Below are positions 63,122-64,000 of a DNA stretch of 64,000 nt, in pieces. The notes beneath the pieces were generated by a model that was given only the letters and a program-made list of their open reading frames with translations, searched no databases and was not told where the DNA came from. The stretch is from Phycomyces nitens (lineage: Eukaryota; Mucoromycota; Mucoromycetes; Mucorales; Phycomycetaceae), in contig JAHRBC010000008.1 in assembly GCA_022702545.1 (NCBI GenBank), forward strand, positions 186,001-250,000, given 5' to 3'. Within the stretch, counting starts at the first letter, position 1. Each line of letters starts with the position of its first letter. The position numbers were made by a program, and so were the translations under genes.

Positions 63122-64000
63122 TTAATAATCTTCTTTTTCGGCTAAAGTATCCGCTTCTTGTGTGTCATAATCAAAAAGTTGATTTCCAACATCTCTATTG
63201 AGGGCAGCATACTTTTCCCTTATCCATTCCTTGAGTCCAATTCGCTCGTCTAAATCATCCGTGCCCTGTTCGAGTGAATCAAAAAAATTACTTGACGAAC
63301 GTGTTTTTCCCACCGTCAGGCGTGGGAGGGACCGATCCCAATCGACATCGTGCTGAATCATGTACGCCAAAGCGTCAATTCGATCATTCATATTTTGGGG
63401 GTTTGACACATTTTTGTTGATATCAGCCAACATGGACTCGTACAATTGAACCAGATAGGGCGTCTGTCTAATCTTTTCCCACAAATACGAATGCACAATT
63501 CTGTCTTCGGTAAACTGTCTCCATTTGCCTGTCAAAAGTTGCTGCTGATCTTCTTCGATTCCATTACCAAATGTGAAATCAAAGTCCATTGGAATAGTCA
63601 CGTATTGTCCTGTGGAAGGCACTCTGTAAAGAGCATAATTATTGCCAGCTAAGAAGATTAAGAGGTAATTAGTTGGCAGGGTCTCAAAACAGGTATTAGA
63701 GATCATTATACTTGCAATATTGGACACCATCCCAGTTTCCTCCAATCCATTCAACTGCTGCTTGACGAAGGTAAGAGATCATGTCAATCCAAGGCTCCCA
63801 TAGTTCTAGCACCTCTTTTGAGTTGGGCGCATTTTCAGGACTATAGTCTCGAATGAACTTCATAAAGTTTATCAAGCTACTCATTGCATCCGATTGATCG
63901 TCAGGACCATCGAGTTTTACATCGTACACCTTGTCATCGTACGCTTCCTCGGTATCCCCCAAGTATCCCAAATTTGCTGCATAGTCTCCTTTGCCTGCGT
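63122..64000 (-). CDS. CotH-kinase family protein, 3' part
   Basis: The gene runs off the right edge. The first visible exon (64000 to about 63705) reads GDYAANLGYLGD, DVKLDGPDDQSDAMSSLINF, FIRDYSPENAPNSKEVLELWEP, WIGGNWDGVQYC. The last exon (about 63652-63122) reads GNNYALYRVPSTGQYVTIPMDFDFTFGNG, IRQTPYLVQLYESML, and ends AEKEDY. IPMDFDFTFG is the CotH segment thought to hold the metal-binding Asp. CotH proteins are atypical protein kinases and, in Mucorales, surface or spore-coat proteins. Joining the exons at the best GT-AG pair (after TATTGCAA, and TTAG at about 63653) shifts the frame by one. A GTGTCC donor after TGGGATG keeps the frame but drops five residues. Confidence 0.8.

Overview
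The window looks like a Mucoromycota (probably Mucorales-type) fungal genome. Evidence: AT-rich DNA, very short GT-AG introns (about 40-110 nt), a CotH-type spore-coat kinase at the right edge, chromodomain Ty3/Gypsy retrotransposons, a LINE with CCHC knuckles, and Tc1/IS630-, Harbinger- and MULE-type DNA transposons. No prokaryotic features are present. Roughly 1-45.4 kb is a nest of transposons. The host genes lie to the right of 51.7 kb.

The nest can be taken apart using terminal sequences and target-site duplications (TSDs) read directly in the sequence. (0) A LINE ORF1 (1-1248, continuing at 27821-27880, minus strand) appears to sit inside the right half of a CACTA element (CACTA-4: 27881-28599 plus 44707-45436), whose left end must lie outside the window. 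(1) A 380-bp solo LTR of family B sits in the LINE (TSD CCTAT) and is cut into three pieces of 318, 55 and 7 bp. (2) Its two interruptions are CACTA-1 (1567-8123, TSD TCA) and CACTA-2 (8182-27810, TSD GGA). (3) CACTA-3 (12044-25551, TSD TGT) is inside CACTA-2. (4) CACTA-3 in turn carries a non-autonomous CACTA-5 (12346-14091, TSD CAA) and an intact Gypsy element, Gyp-A (19871-25347, TSD AGATA, identical LTRs). In the other arm, Gyp-C (28600-44226, minus) sits in CACTA-4. It contains Gyp-D (29536-34917, TSD CTTTC), Gyp-B (35374-41661, TSD GAATG) and two solo LTRs of a further family S. Gyp-B is itself hit by a solo LTR-B (37338-37717, TSD GGGCC) and a solo LTR-A (39833-40173, TSD ATCTT).

The three resolved CACTA elements share a layout. 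A plus-strand Tnp2/CACTA-type transposase with several small 5' exons is followed by a convergent minus-strand four-exon accessory gene of unknown function, then a plus-strand multi-exon transcription-unit-like region before the right terminus. Only CACTA-3 keeps an intact accessory gene (324 aa). CACTA-1 keeps an intact transposase (941 aa).

Right of the nest, 45.4-51.7 kb holds degraded DNA-transposon relics (MULE/OTU-like, Tc1/mariner-like) and low-complexity DNA. The host block then holds a KxDL-domain (BORC/BLOC-1 subunit) gene and a divergent F-box/LRR gene. Next is a convergent seven-exon FAD aromatic monooxygenase with three AP-1/GCN4-like boxes upstream. An IS630-like relic, a CACTA 5' relic and a multi-exon Harbinger-type transposase gene with an altered catalytic residue follow. 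Last is the 3' part of a CotH-kinase gene running off the window.
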